A stretch of DNA of 64,000 nucleotides, taken from positions 1-64,000 of the forward strand of contig CACIDF010000003.1 of assembly GCA_902585365.1 (NCBI GenBank), read 5' to 3'. Below the pieces are notes generated by a model that searched no databases, was not told where the DNA came from, and worked only from the letters and a program-made list of their open reading frames with translations. The translations under genes and the position numbers were made by a program. Shown in pieces: positions 18,480-30,175 of the stretch. Origin of the DNA: an uncultured Pelagibacteraceae bacterium. Lineage in GTDB: Bacteria > Pseudomonadota > Alphaproteobacteria > Pelagibacterales > Pelagibacteraceae. How positions within the stretch are numbered: the stretch's first letter is position 1; each line of letters begins with the position of its first letter.

Positions 18480-18951
18480 GAAAATAATATTTTATATATC
18501 TATTTTTTTCTTAATATCAAATTGTTCTTTTAACTTAGTTGATGACCATCACGGTGTTTTTTTCTTAGAAAAAAAGGAAAAAAAAATTAAAGTTAATGAA
18601 TCAAATACAAATGATATTTTGTCTGTATTTGGAGAGCCTTCAACCAAAAGTACTTTTGATAATGATATTTGGATATATATAGAGCGTAAAATAACGAATA
18701 CACACTTTTTTGGTAGGAGAAAATTAGTTGTTAATAATGTAATGGTATTAGAAATTGATAATAGAGGTATTTTAGCAAAAAAAGACTTTTATAACGTTAA
18801 CGATATGAAAACTTTAAAGTTTGATACTCAAAGATCTGAAACTTTAAAGAAAAGAAATTTTATTTATAATTTTTTATCTAGTCTTAGACAAAAAGTTAAC
18901 GACCCTATGGGTGTTAGAAAGAAAAAAAGAGAACAAGGTAGTGGGAATTAA
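18478..18951 (+). CDS. bamE: Outer-membrane assembly lipoprotein BamE (SmpA/OmlA)
   Basis: Lipobox 'LISNC'; 'VNESNTNDILSVFGEPSTKSTFDNDIWIYIERK'. Confidence 0.8.
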   Translation: MKIIFYISIFFLISNCSFNLVDDHHGVFFLEKKEKKIKVNESNTNDILSVFGEPSTKSTFDNDIWIYIERKITNTHFFGRRKLVVNNVMVLEIDNRGILAKKDFYNVNDMKTLKFDTQRSETLKKRNFIYNFLSSLRQKVNDPMGVRKKKREQGSGN

Positions 18952-18967
18952 AATTTTTGAATTAAAT

Positions 18968-21073
18968 TTAACCCGCTATTACGGCTAGAAGTAATAATGC
19001 TACAATATTTGTAATTTTTATCATCGGATTTACTGCTGGTCCAGCAGTATCTTTATAAGGATCTCCAACTGTATCACCAGTTACAGCAGCCTTATGTGCT
19101 TCCGAGCCCTTACCGCCAAAATTTCCATCTTCTATATATTTTTTTGCATTATCCCATGCTCCGCCGCCTGCAGTCATTGAAACGGCAACAAATAATCCGG
19201 TTATGATTACACCAAGCAACATTGCACCAACTGAAGCTAATGCAGCTACCTGTCCTCCTATTGATAAAATAATAAAATACAGTACAATTGGTGAAAGCAC
19301 TGGTAATAATGATGGAATTATCATTTCTTTAATTGCTGCAACAGTTAATAAATCTACTAATTTTGCGTAATCTGGTTTTTGTTTTCTTTTCATAATACCT
19401 GGATATTTTTTAAATTGCCTTCTTACCTCAATAACGACCGCACCTCCAGCTCTACCCACTGCTTGCATGCCCATTGATCCAAAAAGATATGGTAACATAC
19501 CACCAATTAGTAATCCTACAACTACGTAAGGATTTGATAAATCAAATGTAACAATGATACCCTCTAATTTAGATCCAGCGACTTTTGAGAAATGTTTTAT
19601 ATCTTCTGTATACGCTGCAAATAAAACTAACGCTCCCAATCCAGCAGATCCAATTGCATAACCCTTTGTTACTGCTTTTGTTGTATTTCCCACTGCATCT
19701 AATGCATCTGTAGTTTTTCTTACATTGTTTGGTAATTTAGACATTTCTGCAATTCCACCTGCATTATCTGTTACTGGTCCATAGGCATCTAATGCTACAA
19801 CCATCCCAGCAAGAGCTAACATTGTGGTTACAGCTATCGCAATACCATATAATCCTGCAATATTATTAGTTAAAAGTATTCCAGCTACAATAATCAAAGC
19901 AGGTATAGCTGTAGCCTCTAAAGAAATAGCCAAACCCTGAATTACGTTAGTACCATGACCAGTTGTTGAAGATCCTGCAACACTTCTAACAGGCCTATAA
20001 TTTGTGCCTGTATAATATTCTGTTACCCAAATTAATAATCCAGTAATAACTAAACCTATTACACCGCAATAATATAAATCTGTTCCAGTAAAAGATTTAT
20101 TTTTAAGTTTATATATATTTTCCAATCCTAGAACATAGTCTGTAACAGGATATAAAACTATTAAAGAAGCTATAGCGGAAACTATAAATCCTTTATATAA
20201 AGCGTTCATAACATTTTTGCTATTACCCAATCTAACAAAAAATGTTCCAACAATAGAAGTCAGAATACATGCACCACCTATTGTCAAAGGATATATCATC
20301 ATACTCATATCATTAGGGAAAAATATTGATGATAATACCATAGTCGCAACAATCGTTACCGCGTATGTTTCGAATAAGTCAGCTGCCATACCTGCACAAT
20401 CTCCTACATTGTCTCCTACATTATCAGCTATAACAGCAGGATTTCTCGGATCATCCTCTGGGATTCCAGCCTCAACTTTTCCAACTAGATCTGCACCAAC
20501 GTCAGCACCTTTTGTGAATATGCCTCCACCTAATCTAGCAAAAATTGAAATTAAAGATGCGCCAAAACCTAGTGCCACCAGAGCATTCACTATTTCCCTC
20601 TCATCAATTCCAAATTTTAATAAAAGATAATAATAAACTGCAATCGATAATAAGGCTAAACCAGCAACTAGCATACCTGTCACTGCTCCTGATTTGAATG
20701 CAACATTTAAACCACTATCTAAACCTTTTCTTGATGCTTCTGCGGTTCGAACATTTGCTTGAACAGAAACTAACATTCCCACATAACCTGCAATACCTGA
20801 GAGAGTTGCGCCTACAAGATAACCTAAACCAACCAGAATACTAAAAGAAAAACTCACAATTACTAAAACTACAACTCCTACAATTGCAATAGTTTTATAT
20901 TGTCTGTTTAAATATGCTTTTGCACCAATTTGTATGGCTGATGCAATTTCTTGCATTTTAGCATTACCTGCACTTGAACTTAAAATACTTTTACCTGTAA
21001 AAAAACCATAAACTATTGATAAAAGTCCAGCTAATATAGTGTAAATTAATATTGATTCAGTATTACTTGACAT
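18968..21073 (-). CDS. hppA: Membrane H+-pumping pyrophosphatase, K+-independent type
   Basis: '[37 protein letters not shown]'; '[16 protein letters not shown]' carries Lys at the K+-independence position. Confidence 0.97.
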   Translation of the reverse strand: MSSNTESILIYTILAGLLSIVYGFFTGKSILSSSAGNAKMQEIASAIQIGAKAYLNRQYKTIAIVGVVVLVIVSFSFSILVGLGYLVGATLSGIAGYVGMLVSVQANVRTAEASRKGLDSGLNVAFKSGAVTGMLVAGLALLSIAVYYYLLLKFGIDEREIVNALVALGFGASLISIFARLGGGIFTKGADVGADLVGKVEAGIPEDDPRNPAVIADNVGDNVGDCAGMAADLFETYAVTIVATMVLSSIFFPNDMSMMIYPLTIGGACILTSIVGTFFVRLGNSKNVMNALYKGFIVSAIASLIVLYPVTDYVLGLENIYKLKNKSFTGTDLYYCGVIGLVITGLLIWVTEYYTGTNYRPVRSVAGSSTTGHGTNVIQGLAISLEATAIPALIIVAGILLTNNIAGLYGIAIAVTTMLALAGMVVALDAYGPVTDNAGGIAEMSKLPNNVRKTTDALDAVGNTTKAVTKGYAIGSAGLGALVLFAAYTEDIKHFSKVAGSKLEGIIVTFDLSNPYVVVGLLIGGMLPYLFGSMGMQAVGRAGGAVVIEVRRQFKKYPGIMKRKQKPDYAKLVDLLTVAAIKEMIIPSLLPVLSPIVLYFIILSIGGQVAALASVGAMLLGVIITGLFVAVSMTAGGGAWDNAKKYIEDGNFGGKGSEAHKAAVTGDTVGDPYKDTAGPAVNPMIKITNIVALLLLAVIAG

Positions 21074-21130
21074 AATTTTGTTTTTTAAAAATCGGACAAT
21101 ACAAAATAAAACATAAAAGGCAATAAAATA

Positions 21131-22096
21131 TTAAGTAAAAAGGTGCTCATAGCCTGGTATTTTTGTAAAATTCATCACTTTATTGGCATTTAGTAACCTA
21201 TATTTGAATTTTTTTTTTGATAAAATTTTACCTATTCTACTAATTTTTGTATTGGTTATTCTTGAAATTTTAATGATTTTATCTCTGTTGGATTTATTTG
21301 CAGTAAATAAAATTTGATAGTCATCACCATTAAAAATAAATTCATTTTTTTTTAAAGAATTTTTACTTAAAAATATTTTTAATTTACTAGATATAGGTAT
21401 TTTATCATAATAAATTTCTGATGATATTTTTTGAGCATTAATCATTTTATTTAAATCAACTAATAAACCATCAGAAATATCGATTGATGTATTTGCTATC
21501 TTTGTTAAATACTTTGAAAAATTCAAGTTTATAACTGGTAAATAAAATTTGTTTATAAAATATTTTTTGTAAATATTTTTATTAAAATTTTGTTTTTGTA
21601 AATATCTTAAACCTAAATAACTATCACCTAAATTACCTGTTAAATATATATCGTCATTTATTTTAGCATTATTTCTTTTAACTACTTTATTGCTGAATCC
21701 TAATGAAACAACAGTAAATGAATTTATTTTTGAAAAAACTGTATCACCTCCAGATAGTTTTATAGAAAATTTCCGTTGTTCAGATTTTAATGAATTTATT
21801 ATTTTTTTTAAGTTTTTGCTGCTAAAAGACTGTTTGTTTCCACTCCCTGAAATAAAATAAAATTTAGGTATAACACCTTTACAAACCAAATCTGATATTG
21901 AAGATCTGATTATTTTTTTGATTAATAAATCTGGTTTTTTAAAGTTTGGAAAGTGAATTTTTTCTACATAAGTATCAATAGAAATTACGTTTTTATTTTT
22001 TTTGTCAAAAAAAACATCATCATTTAACCCCAATGCAGATGGATTATTCTTAACTAGTTTGGTTAGATAATTCCCTATTAAAGTACTTTCATTCAT
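21131..22096 (-). CDS. thiL: Thiamine-monophosphate kinase
   Basis: 'LIKKIIRSSISDLVCKGVIPKFY', 'SGGDTV', 'DISDGLLVDL' within a rib-nusB-thiL string. Confidence 0.9.
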   Translation of the reverse strand: MNESTLIGNYLTKLVKNNPSALGLNDDVFFDKKNKNVISIDTYVEKIHFPNFKKPDLLIKKIIRSSISDLVCKGVIPKFYFISGSGNKQSFSSKNLKKIINSLKSEQRKFSIKLSGGDTVFSKINSFTVVSLGFSNKVVKRNNAKINDDIYLTGNLGDSYLGLRYLQKQNFNKNIYKKYFINKFYLPVINLNFSKYLTKIANTSIDISDGLLVDLNKMINAQKISSEIYYDKIPISSKLKIFLSKNSLKKNEFIFNGDDYQILFTANKSNRDKIIKISRITNTKISRIGKILSKKKFKYRLLNANKVMNFTKIPGYEHLFT

Positions 22097-22493
22097 TAGT
22101 TAATCTTAAATTTTTAGAAATTTTGTCAAGTAATGCATTTAAATATTTTGTTTTTGCATCTTCAATAAAATAATTTGATGCGTTTAAATATTCTTTAATG
22201 ATTATTTTTGATGATGTTGCTGGTTTGTAAAGAAGTTCATAAATAGCACTTTTTAAAATAATCAAAAAAACATTGTCATGGTTTTTAAAATTAATTTCGG
22301 TGTCTAAATGTTTTTTAATTTCTGTAATTATTACTTCATTTCTCTCAATTGTACCAAAAACAACATCTTTTATAAACTTTTTAAACCTATGTTTAGGAAT
22401 TATTATTTTTTGATCATTGTTATAATACTTTCCATATAAAATTTGGATAATTATAACTCTAGGGTTATTTTTTGGACTAAAAATTGGTTTCAT
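22089..22493 (-). CDS. nusB: Transcription antitermination factor NusB
   Basis: 'ILKSAIYELLYKPATSSKIIIKEYLNASNYF...KYLNALLDKISK'. Confidence 0.9.
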   Translation of the reverse strand: MKPIFSPKNNPRVIIIQILYGKYYNNDQKIIIPKHRFKKFIKDVVFGTIERNEVIITEIKKHLDTEINFKNHDNVFLIILKSAIYELLYKPATSSKIIIKEYLNASNYFIEDAKTKYLNALLDKISKNLRLTNE

Positions 22494-22505
22494 TTTATAA
22501 TTGAT

Positions 22506-22892
22506 TTATTTATATAGAATAGAATTTAACGCAAAAGCCGCTTCTTTACCTTTGTTTTTTCTCGATAAAGCTTGCTTATAATTAAAGCACGTTAAAATAC
22601 AGTTTCCTATAGGCTTTTTGTTATTTACACTTATATTCATGATTGCATCAATTACTGATTTCGATATTAAATCAAAATGAGCAGTTTTACCTCTAATTAC
22701 ACAACCAATAGCAACAAAACCATCAAACTTTTTTATATTTTTTGAAATTATTACCGGTATTTCAAATACGCCTGGAACTTTAATAATTTTTAAACTAGTT
22801 TTTTTGTTAAGATATTTTTTAGTACTTTTTAATAACGCATCACTAATGTCTTTATAGTAATCAGATACAACAATAAGAACTTTTTTTTTCAT
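22506..22892 (-). CDS. ribH: 6,7-dimethyl-8-ribityllumazine synthase
   Basis: 'VPGVFEIPVIISK', 'GFVAIGCVIRGKTAHFDLIS', 'GKEAAFALNSI'. Confidence 0.95.
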   Translation of the reverse strand: MKKKVLIVVSDYYKDISDALLKSTKKYLNKKTSLKIIKVPGVFEIPVIISKNIKKFDGFVAIGCVIRGKTAHFDLISKSVIDAIMNISVNNKKPIGNCILTCFNYKQALSRKNKGKEAAFALNSILYK

Positions 22893-23989
22893 TTAATAAT
22901 CTCTTGTTTTACAATTTTTATATCAAATCCTTCTAGACCTACAACTTTTTTAAGAGATCTTGTAACTAAAATCATATTTTTAATTTTTAAGGATTTTATT
23001 ATTTGCGCACCTATGCCGTAGTTTCTTATTAATTGATCTGGATTCTTTTTAATTTTTTCTGATTTTAGATCACGTAATGTTGCAGATACAGATTTAATAT
23101 TAGTATCCCTTATAAATATAAGAACACAATTATTAAATTTTTGAAAGTATTTTAAAGTTTTGTTAAATGAATTTGGTAGATTTTTTCCCGTAAGATAGTT
23201 CTCAACAATATTTGAAGATATAACTCTAACTCTAGTGTTTTTATTGGATTTAATTTTGCCTTTTACTAACGCAAAATTCTCAGATCCATCTAATAGATTT
23301 TCAAATACTTTAATTGAAAAATTTTGATTATTAATTGTTATATGATCCTTTTTCTTTAGCTTGATCAATTTCTCGTTTTTAAGTCTGTAAGAAATCAAAT
23401 CTTCAATTTTACCAATCTTCAGATCATGTTTTTTTGCAAAATCAAAAAGCTCTTTTCCTTTTGCCATAATACCATTGTCATTCATTATTTCACAAATAAC
23501 TGCCGAAGGGTTTTTGTTTGCAAGTTTTGAAATATCTACTGATGCTTCTGTATGCCCTGCTCTAACTAATACGCCGCCGTCTTTTGATATAATTGGAAAA
23601 ATATGTCCAGGAGAAACAATTTCTTCTTTCTTAACTTTATCTTTAATAGCTGTTTTGATAGTTTTGGACCTATCTTTAGCTGAAATACCTGTTGTAACAC
23701 CTTTTTTTGCCTCAATAGAAACAGTGAAAGCAGTTTGATTTCTTGAATTATTTATTGGGGACATTAATGATAAATTTAATTTTTTGGCTTGTTTGTCTGT
23801 AATAGCTAAACAAATTAATCCTCTACCATATTTAGCCATAAAATTAATTTTATTAGATGATACATTCGATGCTGGGACGACTAAATCTCCCTCATTCTCA
23901 CGATTTTCATCGTCAACAAGAATATACATTTCACCTTTTTTTGCAGACTTTATAATTTTATCTATTGGAGTGTAATTACTTTTTCCCAT
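22889..23989 (-). CDS. ribB: 3,4-dihydroxy-2-butanone-4-phosphate synthase with degenerate GTP-cyclohydrolase-II-like tail (RibBX-like)
   Basis: '[21 protein letters not shown]', '[13 protein letters not shown]'. The C-terminal half lacks the GCHII Cys cluster but keeps '[31 protein letters not shown]'. Confidence 0.92.
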   Translation of the reverse strand: MGKSNYTPIDKIIKSAKKGEMYILVDDENRENEGDLVVPASNVSSNKINFMAKYGRGLICLAITDKQAKKLNLSLMSPINNSRNQTAFTVSIEAKKGVTTGISAKDRSKTIKTAIKDKVKKEEIVSPGHIFPIISKDGGVLVRAGHTEASVDISKLANKNPSAVICEIMNDNGIMAKGKELFDFAKKHDLKIGKIEDLISYRLKNEKLIKLKKKDHITINNQNFSIKVFENLLDGSENFALVKGKIKSNKNTRVRVISSNIVENYLTGKNLPNSFNKTLKYFQKFNNCVLIFIRDTNIKSVSATLRDLKSEKIKKNPDQLIRNYGIGAQIIKSLKIKNMILVTRSLKKVVGLEGFDIKIVKQEIIK

Positions 23990-24566
23990 AATGTTTTTTT
24001 ATATATTTTGATAAGATATCAATTTCAACATTGACAATTTGTCCCTTTTTTAGATCTGATAAATTTGTAAGCTTCAAACTGTGAGGTATTAACCATACTT
24101 GAAATCCTTTTTTTGTAACCTTTGATATTGTTAATGATACACCATTCAAAAGAATAGATGCTTTAGGTATTAAATATGATAAATTTTTTTTATCAATTGT
24201 GAAATCATATATTCTTGATTTACCTTTGTTAATAATTCCAATTACCTTTGATGTACAGTCAACGTGACCTTGGCATAAATGGCCTGAGATTTTCTGACCA
24301 TATTTTAAGGGTAATTCAAGATTTATCCTGTCGCCTATTGATATATGCTTAAATTTAGATCTATTCATTGTTTCTTTTAATAAATAAAATTCCATTATTC
24401 TATTCCTTAGAGATACCATTGTTAAACAAACGCCATCACAACATATTGAAACCCCTAAGTCTTTTTTTTTAACTTTTAAATTGCTTTTAATAAAAATATT
24501 TACACCTTTCGTGTTATTTTTAATCTTTTTTACAATCCCTTTATTAAAAATGATACCATTAAACAT
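23976..24566 (-). CDS. ribE: Riboflavin synthase (alpha subunit)
   Basis: 'MFNGIIFNKGIVKKI', 'SGHLCQGHVDCTSKVIG', 'LNGVSLTIS'. Confidence 0.95.
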   Translation of the reverse strand: MFNGIIFNKGIVKKIKNNTKGVNIFIKSNLKVKKKDLGVSICCDGVCLTMVSLRNRIMEFYLLKETMNRSKFKHISIGDRINLELPLKYGQKISGHLCQGHVDCTSKVIGIINKGKSRIYDFTIDKKNLSYLIPKASILLNGVSLTISKVTKKGFQVWLIPHSLKLTNLSDLKKGQIVNVEIDILSKYIKKHYGKK

Positions 24567-24568
24567 AA

Positions 24569-25651
24569 TTAACTATAACAAATAACTTTGTCCTCATTTA
24601 AATGAATATTTAAATCTTTTTTGTTTTTAAATTTTTTATTTAACTGATTAACTATTTCTTTTATCTTTAATTGTCCATTTGTATTTAAGTTTTTACCACT
24701 TTTAAATAGGAAAAACTGATTAATGTGTTTTTTTTTAATTAAGGATTTAGTCAATTCTTTGCCACCTTCTATTAAAAGATAATTTATATTCAATTTAAAT
24801 AATTTTTTTTTAATTTCTAAAAAATCTAAATTATTTTGATTATCTAAATTAACTTTATAATATTTAAATTTATTTTTTTTAATTATAGATAATTTTTTCT
24901 TATTAGATCTGTTATAAAAAAAAATGCATCTTTTTTTGTCATCTTTGAAAATATTAAGATTTTTTTTATAATTTAAGTTTTTGTCTAAAATAATTTTCGT
25001 AGGTGAGTAATTTTCTAAACCATTAATTCTGCAGTTTAAAAAAGGATTATCTTTATTTAAAGTTTTTGATGTGATTAGAATTGCATTATTCTTATATCTT
25101 AATAAGTGCGAAGTTTTTCGAGATAATTCATTGGTAATATTTTTATTCTTTTTGGAATAAATATAATAGTCATTTGAACAAGCTAATTTAGCAGTAATAT
25201 AAGGTAATTTATTTTTTCTAATAAAAAAATAACTTTTATAAAAATCAGTAATCTCTTTCATTTTAACTTTTTTTGTAAAAATATTGTGCTTTTTCAAAAC
25301 TATTTTTAGTTTATTGGCTGTTCTCGTATCGATATCATTAGATCCATATACAATTTTAGATATCTTTTTTTTTATAATTAAATCGGTACAAGGTGGCGTT
25401 TTTCCATGATGTGTACATGGCTCCAAAGTTACGTAAATAGTCGAGCCTTTTAAATCATTTTTATTTGCTAAACGAATTGCATTCGCTTCTGCATGAGGTC
25501 TTCCATTAATTGATGTTTTTGAGAGCGATAAAATTTTATTATTCTTAACTATAATACATCCAACAGAGGGGTTTTCTCCTGTCAAACCTTCATGTTGTTT
25601 GGCTAGATTTAAAGCTAATTTGAGGTAAAATTTATCTTTTTTTGAAGACAT
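24569..25651 (-). CDS. ribD: Bifunctional riboflavin deaminase/reductase RibD
   Basis: '[12 protein letters not shown]', '[10 protein letters not shown]', '[20 protein letters not shown]'. Confidence 0.96.
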   Translation of the reverse strand: MSSKKDKFYLKLALNLAKQHEGLTGENPSVGCIIVKNNKILSLSKTSINGRPHAEANAIRLANKNDLKGSTIYVTLEPCTHHGKTPPCTDLIIKKKISKIVYGSNDIDTRTANKLKIVLKKHNIFTKKVKMKEITDFYKSYFFIRKNKLPYITAKLACSNDYYIYSKKNKNITNELSRKTSHLLRYKNNAILITSKTLNKDNPFLNCRINGLENYSPTKIILDKNLNYKKNLNIFKDDKKRCIFFYNRSNKKKLSIIKKNKFKYYKVNLDNQNNLDFLEIKKKLFKLNINYLLIEGGKELTKSLIKKKHINQFFLFKSGKNLNTNGQLKIKEIVNQLNKKFKNKKDLNIHLNEDKVICYS

Positions 25652-26090
25652 CTATCTTGTCTACAAATTGAACGAAATCTTTTTCTTCTCTAAAATTTCT
25701 ATATACAGATGCAAATCTAACATAAGCAACAGGATCTAAATTTTTAAGACCTTCCATTACCATTGTTCCTATTGTGCTAGATGAAATCTCACTTTGACCA
25801 ATTTCTTCCAACGAATTTGATATTTTGGTTATAAATTTTTCTACTGTATCCGTATCTATTGGTCTTTTCTTTAATGCTATATAAATTGATTTAGATAACT
25901 TTTCTCTATCAAAAGGAGACTTTCTTCCGTTTTTTTTTACAATAGTAAGTTCTCTAATTTGAATTCTTTCAAATGTTGTAAATCTTTCGCCACATGTAGT
26001 ACAAAGTCTTCTTCTTCTAATTGCTGTACCATCTTCTGTTGGCCTAGAATCCACAACTGAAGTTTCCCCTTTTTTACACGGACAGATCAT
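25632..26090 (-). CDS. nrdR: Transcriptional repressor NrdR
   Basis: '[43 protein letters not shown]' Zn ribbon plus ATP-cone. Confidence 0.96.
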   Translation of the reverse strand: MICPCKKGETSVVDSRPTEDGTAIRRRRLCTTCGERFTTFERIQIRELTIVKKNGRKSPFDREKLSKSIYIALKKRPIDTDTVEKFITKISNSLEEIGQSEISSSTIGTMVMEGLKNLDPVAYVRFASVYRNFREEKDFVQFVDKIDVFKKR

Positions 26091-26095
26091 TTAGG

Positions 26096-27406
26096 TTATT
26101 TTAAATTTTTATAAATAGGGAACTTAGAGCAAAGATCAATAACTTCTGTTCTAACTTCATTTTCAACTTTACTATTGTCCTCTTGATTAGTTGATAACCC
26201 TTTAATTACTTTAGTAATTAAATTACCTACTAATTTAAATTCTTCTAATCCAAATCCTCTTGTTGTTGCTGCTTGAGTTCCTAATCTAATTCCAGATGTA
26301 ATCATTGGGCTTTCTGTATCAAAAGGTATTCCATTTTTATTACAAGTTATGTTGGCTCTGCATAAACTATCTGCTGCCATATTGCCTTTTACATTAAACG
26401 GACGTAAATCAACTAACATTAAATGTGTATCAGTGCCCCCAGAATAAATTTTAAATCCATTATTTTTTAATGTTTCAGCTAACATCTTAGCATTTGCAAG
26501 AACGTTAGATATATAATTTCTAAAATCCGGCTTCAGCGCTTCCAAAAAACCAACTGCTTTTGCAGCTATTACATGCATTAATGGACCACCTTGGTATCCT
26601 GGAAAAACTGCAGAATTAAATTTTTTAGATAGATCTTCTCTGTTTGTTAAAATTATTCCCCCTCGTGCGCTTCTAAAAACTTTATGTGTTGTTGATGTTA
26701 CTACATCTGCATGGTCAACTGGATTTGGATAACCTTTACCAGCTACTAGTCCAGAAAAATGTGCCATGTCTACCATCAAATAAGCTCCAACTTTTTCTGC
26801 AATTTCTTTAAATCTTTTAAAATCTATAACTCTAGAATAAGCACTTCCTCCTGCAATTATTAATTTAGGTTTGTGTTCTATAGCCTTGTTTTCAATATCT
26901 TTATAATCTAATAATTCAGTTTCCTTATCTACTTCGTAACTAATTGCGTTAAACCATTTACCAGAAACAGATGCTTTTGAACCATGAGTTAAGTGACCAC
27001 CAGAATTTAAACTCATACCTAAAATAGTATCACCTGGTTTTAATAATGCTAAAAATACAGCTCCGTTAGCTTGCGCACCCGAGTGTGGTTGAACATTTGC
27101 AAATTTACAATTAAATAATTTTTTAACTCTTTCTATTGCTAAACTTTCTGCTGCATCGACATGATCACATCCATTATAATATCTTTTGCCAGGATAACCT
27201 TCCGCATATTTGTTAGTAAGAACAGAACCTTGAGCTTGTAATAGCGCATTAGAAACTATATTTTCTGATGCTATAAGCTCTATATGCTGTTGTTGTCTTA
27301 ACAGTTCATCATTAATAGCTTTATATATTTCTGGATCAGAAGTTGATAAATTATTTTCAAAAAAACTTTGAAAATCTGAATTTATATATTTTTTTTCACT
27401 AGACAT
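26096..27406 (-). CDS. glyA: Serine hydroxymethyltransferase
   Basis: '[46 protein letters not shown]', '[15 protein letters not shown]'. Confidence 0.97.
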   Translation of the reverse strand: MSSEKKYINSDFQSFFENNLSTSDPEIYKAINDELLRQQQHIELIASENIVSNALLQAQGSVLTNKYAEGYPGKRYYNGCDHVDAAESLAIERVKKLFNCKFANVQPHSGAQANGAVFLALLKPGDTILGMSLNSGGHLTHGSKASVSGKWFNAISYEVDKETELLDYKDIENKAIEHKPKLIIAGGSAYSRVIDFKRFKEIAEKVGAYLMVDMAHFSGLVAGKGYPNPVDHADVVTSTTHKVFRSARGGIILTNREDLSKKFNSAVFPGYQGGPLMHVIAAKAVGFLEALKPDFRNYISNVLANAKMLAETLKNNGFKIYSGGTDTHLMLVDLRPFNVKGNMAADSLCRANITCNKNGIPFDTESPMITSGIRLGTQAATTRGFGLEEFKLVGNLITKVIKGLSTNQEDNSKVENEVRTEVIDLCSKFPIYKNLK

Positions 27407-27413
27407 ATTCTTA

Positions 27414-27836
27414 TTAAATTTTTTTTATTCTCCTCAAGTGTCTACCACCTTCAAATTTAGTTTTCAAAAAAATATTGATTAATTTAAAAGCTAAATTTTT
27501 ACTAGTTAATCTAGATCCTACTGTAATAATATTTGCGTTATTATGCAATCTAGATAATTTCGTATTTTTCACGTTATAACACATGGCAGCCCTTATATTT
27601 TTCACTTTATTTGCAGCCATTGCCATACCTGTACCAGATCCACAGACAAGTATCCCAAAACTTGTTTTGTTTTTAGCTACTTTATTTGCTAATTTTTTTG
27701 CAAAAATTGGATAGTCAACGGATTTATCGTTAAATGGACCTAAATTTGTAACTTTAAAATGTTTTTTTTTTAAGTTTTCGAAAATATGATTTTTTAAACT
27801 AAAACCTGCGTGATCTGATGAAATAAAAATCTTCAA
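27414..27836 (-). CDS. rpiB: Ribose-5-phosphate isomerase B
   Basis: '[14 protein letters not shown]', '[24 protein letters not shown]'. Confidence 0.94.
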   Translation of the reverse strand: MKIFISSDHAGFSLKNHIFENLKKKHFKVTNLGPFNDKSVDYPIFAKKLANKVAKNKTSFGILVCGSGTGMAMAANKVKNIRAAMCYNVKNTKLSRLHNNANIITVGSRLTSKNLAFKLINIFLKTKFEGGRHLRRIKKI

Positions 27837-27837
27837 T

Positions 27838-28428
27838 TTAATTAAATTTATAGTCTAAAACACATGCTACTAGATGTATTCTATTTTCTTCACCACCATT
27901 AAAAGCATTATGATATTTAGTATTGTTTGTAATCCATACTGATCCATCTGCTGGCATATGTTTTGCAACATTATCTATGACCATTATTGAGCCTGGATTA
28001 GTTATAATTGGAATATGTAACCTTGGCTCAGGGTCTCTATGCCAACTCAATGTAGATCTTGGTGTCTTTAATAAAATTCTAACACGCCCAATTTTATAAT
28101 TCTTTTGTAAAGTTTCTACTACCTCTTTAAAATAAGTTTCTTTATAGTCACTTATAAATTCTGAATATGCAGCTTCGTCTATCATTTGATCTCTTACAAC
28201 TTCTTTTCCTGACTGATCGGGTTTTGTCCAAAAAACACCTCTTGCTTTGTTCCCTTTTATGGACTCTGGGTCACCAGGGATTTGCGTCAAAGAAATTGCT
28301 CCGAAATTAGTTACTCCCTCAACTCCTTGAAAATCTTTTATTTTGAGAACCTGATTGTAGGCCTCTTTTAATTTATTTATATCGAATTTAATTTTTTGTT
28401 TTTGAAAATCATTAAATGATAGTGACAT
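27838..28428 (-). CDS. Aspartyl/asparaginyl beta-hydroxylase-like 2OG-Fe(II) oxygenase
   Basis: 'STLSWHRDPEPRLHIPIITNPGSIMVID...MPADGSVWITNNTKYHNAFNGGEENRIHLVACV' with HxD...H metal site. Confidence 0.82.
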   Translation of the reverse strand: MSLSFNDFQKQKIKFDINKLKEAYNQVLKIKDFQGVEGVTNFGAISLTQIPGDPESIKGNKARGVFWTKPDQSGKEVVRDQMIDEAAYSEFISDYKETYFKEVVETLQKNYKIGRVRILLKTPRSTLSWHRDPEPRLHIPIITNPGSIMVIDNVAKHMPADGSVWITNNTKYHNAFNGGEENRIHLVACVLDYKFN

Positions 28429-28501
28429 AATTACTTTTTATTAATAACTTATAGACTAAAATTATATATATTACTATTGTCGCATTAATAAATATTTGAG
28501 A

Positions 28502-29494
28502 ATGATTATCACTGGAAAATATCCAAATTTAAGGATGAGAAGATCAAGAAAAGAAGAGTGGTCAAGAAGACTTGTTAGAGAGAACAGTCTCTCCGGAAGT
28601 GATTTTGTTTTACCGATTTTTGTTACAGATGGAAAAAATAGAAAGGTCGAAATAAAGTCAATGAAAGGTGTGTATAGATATAGTGTTGATAATTTGTCAG
28701 GCATTATTGATCGTGCCATAAACAATAAGATACCCATGATAGCCATATTTCCAGAAACAAATAAAAAATTAAAAGATTTAAAGGGTTCCGAAGCATTAAA
28801 TGAAAATAATTTAGTATGCAAAGCTATACGAAACGTTAAAAAAAAATATAAAAATTATATTGGTATAATGTGCGATGTGGCACTTGATCCTTATACATCA
28901 CATGGACACGACGGAATAATTAAAAAAAATGAAATTTTAAATGATGAAACTGTTGAAATATTAATAAAGCAAGCTTTATTACAAGCGGAAATGGGATGTG
29001 ATGTGATAGCACCATCAGATATGATGGATGGTAGAATTGGAAAAATTAGAAAAGAGTTAGATCGAAAAGGATTTAAGAAAATTCAAATACTTTCGTATGC
29101 TGTAAAATATTCTTCCTCATTTTATGGACCATTTAGAGATGCAATAGGATCAAAAAATTCTTTAAAGGGTGATAAAAAAACATATCAGATGGATTATGGA
29201 AATTCGGATGAGGCACTAAGAGAAGTGTCGATTGACATAAAAGAAGGAGCTGACATGGTAATGGTAAAACCAGGATTGCCATATCTTGATATTATTAAAG
29301 ATATAAAAAATAGATTTAAAATACCAGTTTTAGCATATCAGGTGTCTGGTGAATATAGTTTGTTAACAAATGCAATAAAAAATAAAATTTTAAAACCTGA
29401 AGCTATATACGAAACCTTGCTATCTTTTAAAAGAGCTGGTGCTAACGCGATTATAAGTTATCACGCAGATTATTTAGATAAAATTCTTAAATAA
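28502..29494 (+). CDS. hemB: Delta-aminolevulinic acid dehydratase (porphobilinogen synthase)
   Basis: 'VLPIFVTDG', 'YTSHGHDGII', 'DVIAPSDMMDGRIG', 'YSSSFYGPFRDA', 'VKPGLPYLDII'. Confidence 0.97.
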   Translation: MIITGKYPNLRMRRSRKEEWSRRLVRENSLSGSDFVLPIFVTDGKNRKVEIKSMKGVYRYSVDNLSGIIDRAINNKIPMIAIFPETNKKLKDLKGSEALNENNLVCKAIRNVKKKYKNYIGIMCDVALDPYTSHGHDGIIKKNEILNDETVEILIKQALLQAEMGCDVIAPSDMMDGRIGKIRKELDRKGFKKIQILSYAVKYSSSFYGPFRDAIGSKNSLKGDKKTYQMDYGNSDEALREVSIDIKEGADMVMVKPGLPYLDIIKDIKNRFKIPVLAYQVSGEYSLLTNAIKNKILKPEAIYETLLSFKRAGANAIISYHADYLDKILK

Positions 29495-30175
29495 TTATTT
29501 AAAGTTATTAATAAAGTTAAGTCTTGATATTGGAAAATTGATGCTATTAGGAATAAAAATATTTTTTTTCATAAATTCACTTATCAAAATTAACGAATTG
29601 TAAATGTCATTATCAGGTATATTGTTATAATTATCTTCCACCAAAAAATTAGGAACTATTAATTTTCTAGACGAAGTATCTATAAAATATTTTTTTAAGT
29701 TATTAATGACTTCATATTTACAAAATTCTTTGATATTTAAGTCAAAACCAATATATTTTAATAATTCAAGCTCAATAAATATATAATTTTTAATCCAATC
29801 TTCAGAGTTAAAATTTAAAAAAAATTTATTAATTAAATTATAAATTTTTTTGTTTTGTTGACCCTCTACAGTTAATAAGTTAACGAGGTCTAGCATTGAC
29901 ACAATACAGCTGAGTTTAACTTTTTCAGAAAAAAATTTAGATGTGCTGGGAGTTATTATTTCGGTTTTAAAATACCCCATAGCGTTATCATTTTTTGAAA
30001 AATATTCTAAATATAATTCATTTCCATTTTGTAAATAACTTTTTATTTTCTTAGAGGTAGCTCCATATATAATACCAGAACATTTTCCATGTTTTTCAGT
30101 AAAAAACTTTGAAATAATTGAGTTTTCTTGAAAATTAACCTTTGAAAGTAAAAAACCTTTATCTGACCAAATCAC
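29495..30175 (-). CDS. recO: DNA repair protein RecO
   Basis: 'WSDKGFLLSKVNFQENSIISKFFTEKHGKCSGIIYG'; position next to rnc. Confidence 0.88.
   Translation of the reverse strand: MIWSDKGFLLSKVNFQENSIISKFFTEKHGKCSGIIYGATSKKIKSYLQNGNELYLEYFSKNDNAMGYFKTEIITPSTSKFFSEKVKLSCIVSMLDLVNLLTVEGQQNKKIYNLINKFFLNFNSEDWIKNYIFIELELLKYIGFDLNIKEFCKYEVINNLKKYFIDTSSRKLIVPNFLVEDNYNNIPDNDIYNSLILISEFMKKNIFIPNSINFPISRLNFINNFK

Noticed and set aside
20217-20630. 137-aa + strand ORF
   Set aside because: Antisense shadow of hppA, whose protein is strongly conserved on the other strand.
28474-28821. 115-aa - strand ORF
   Set aside because: Antisense to the hemB 5' end; no family signature.
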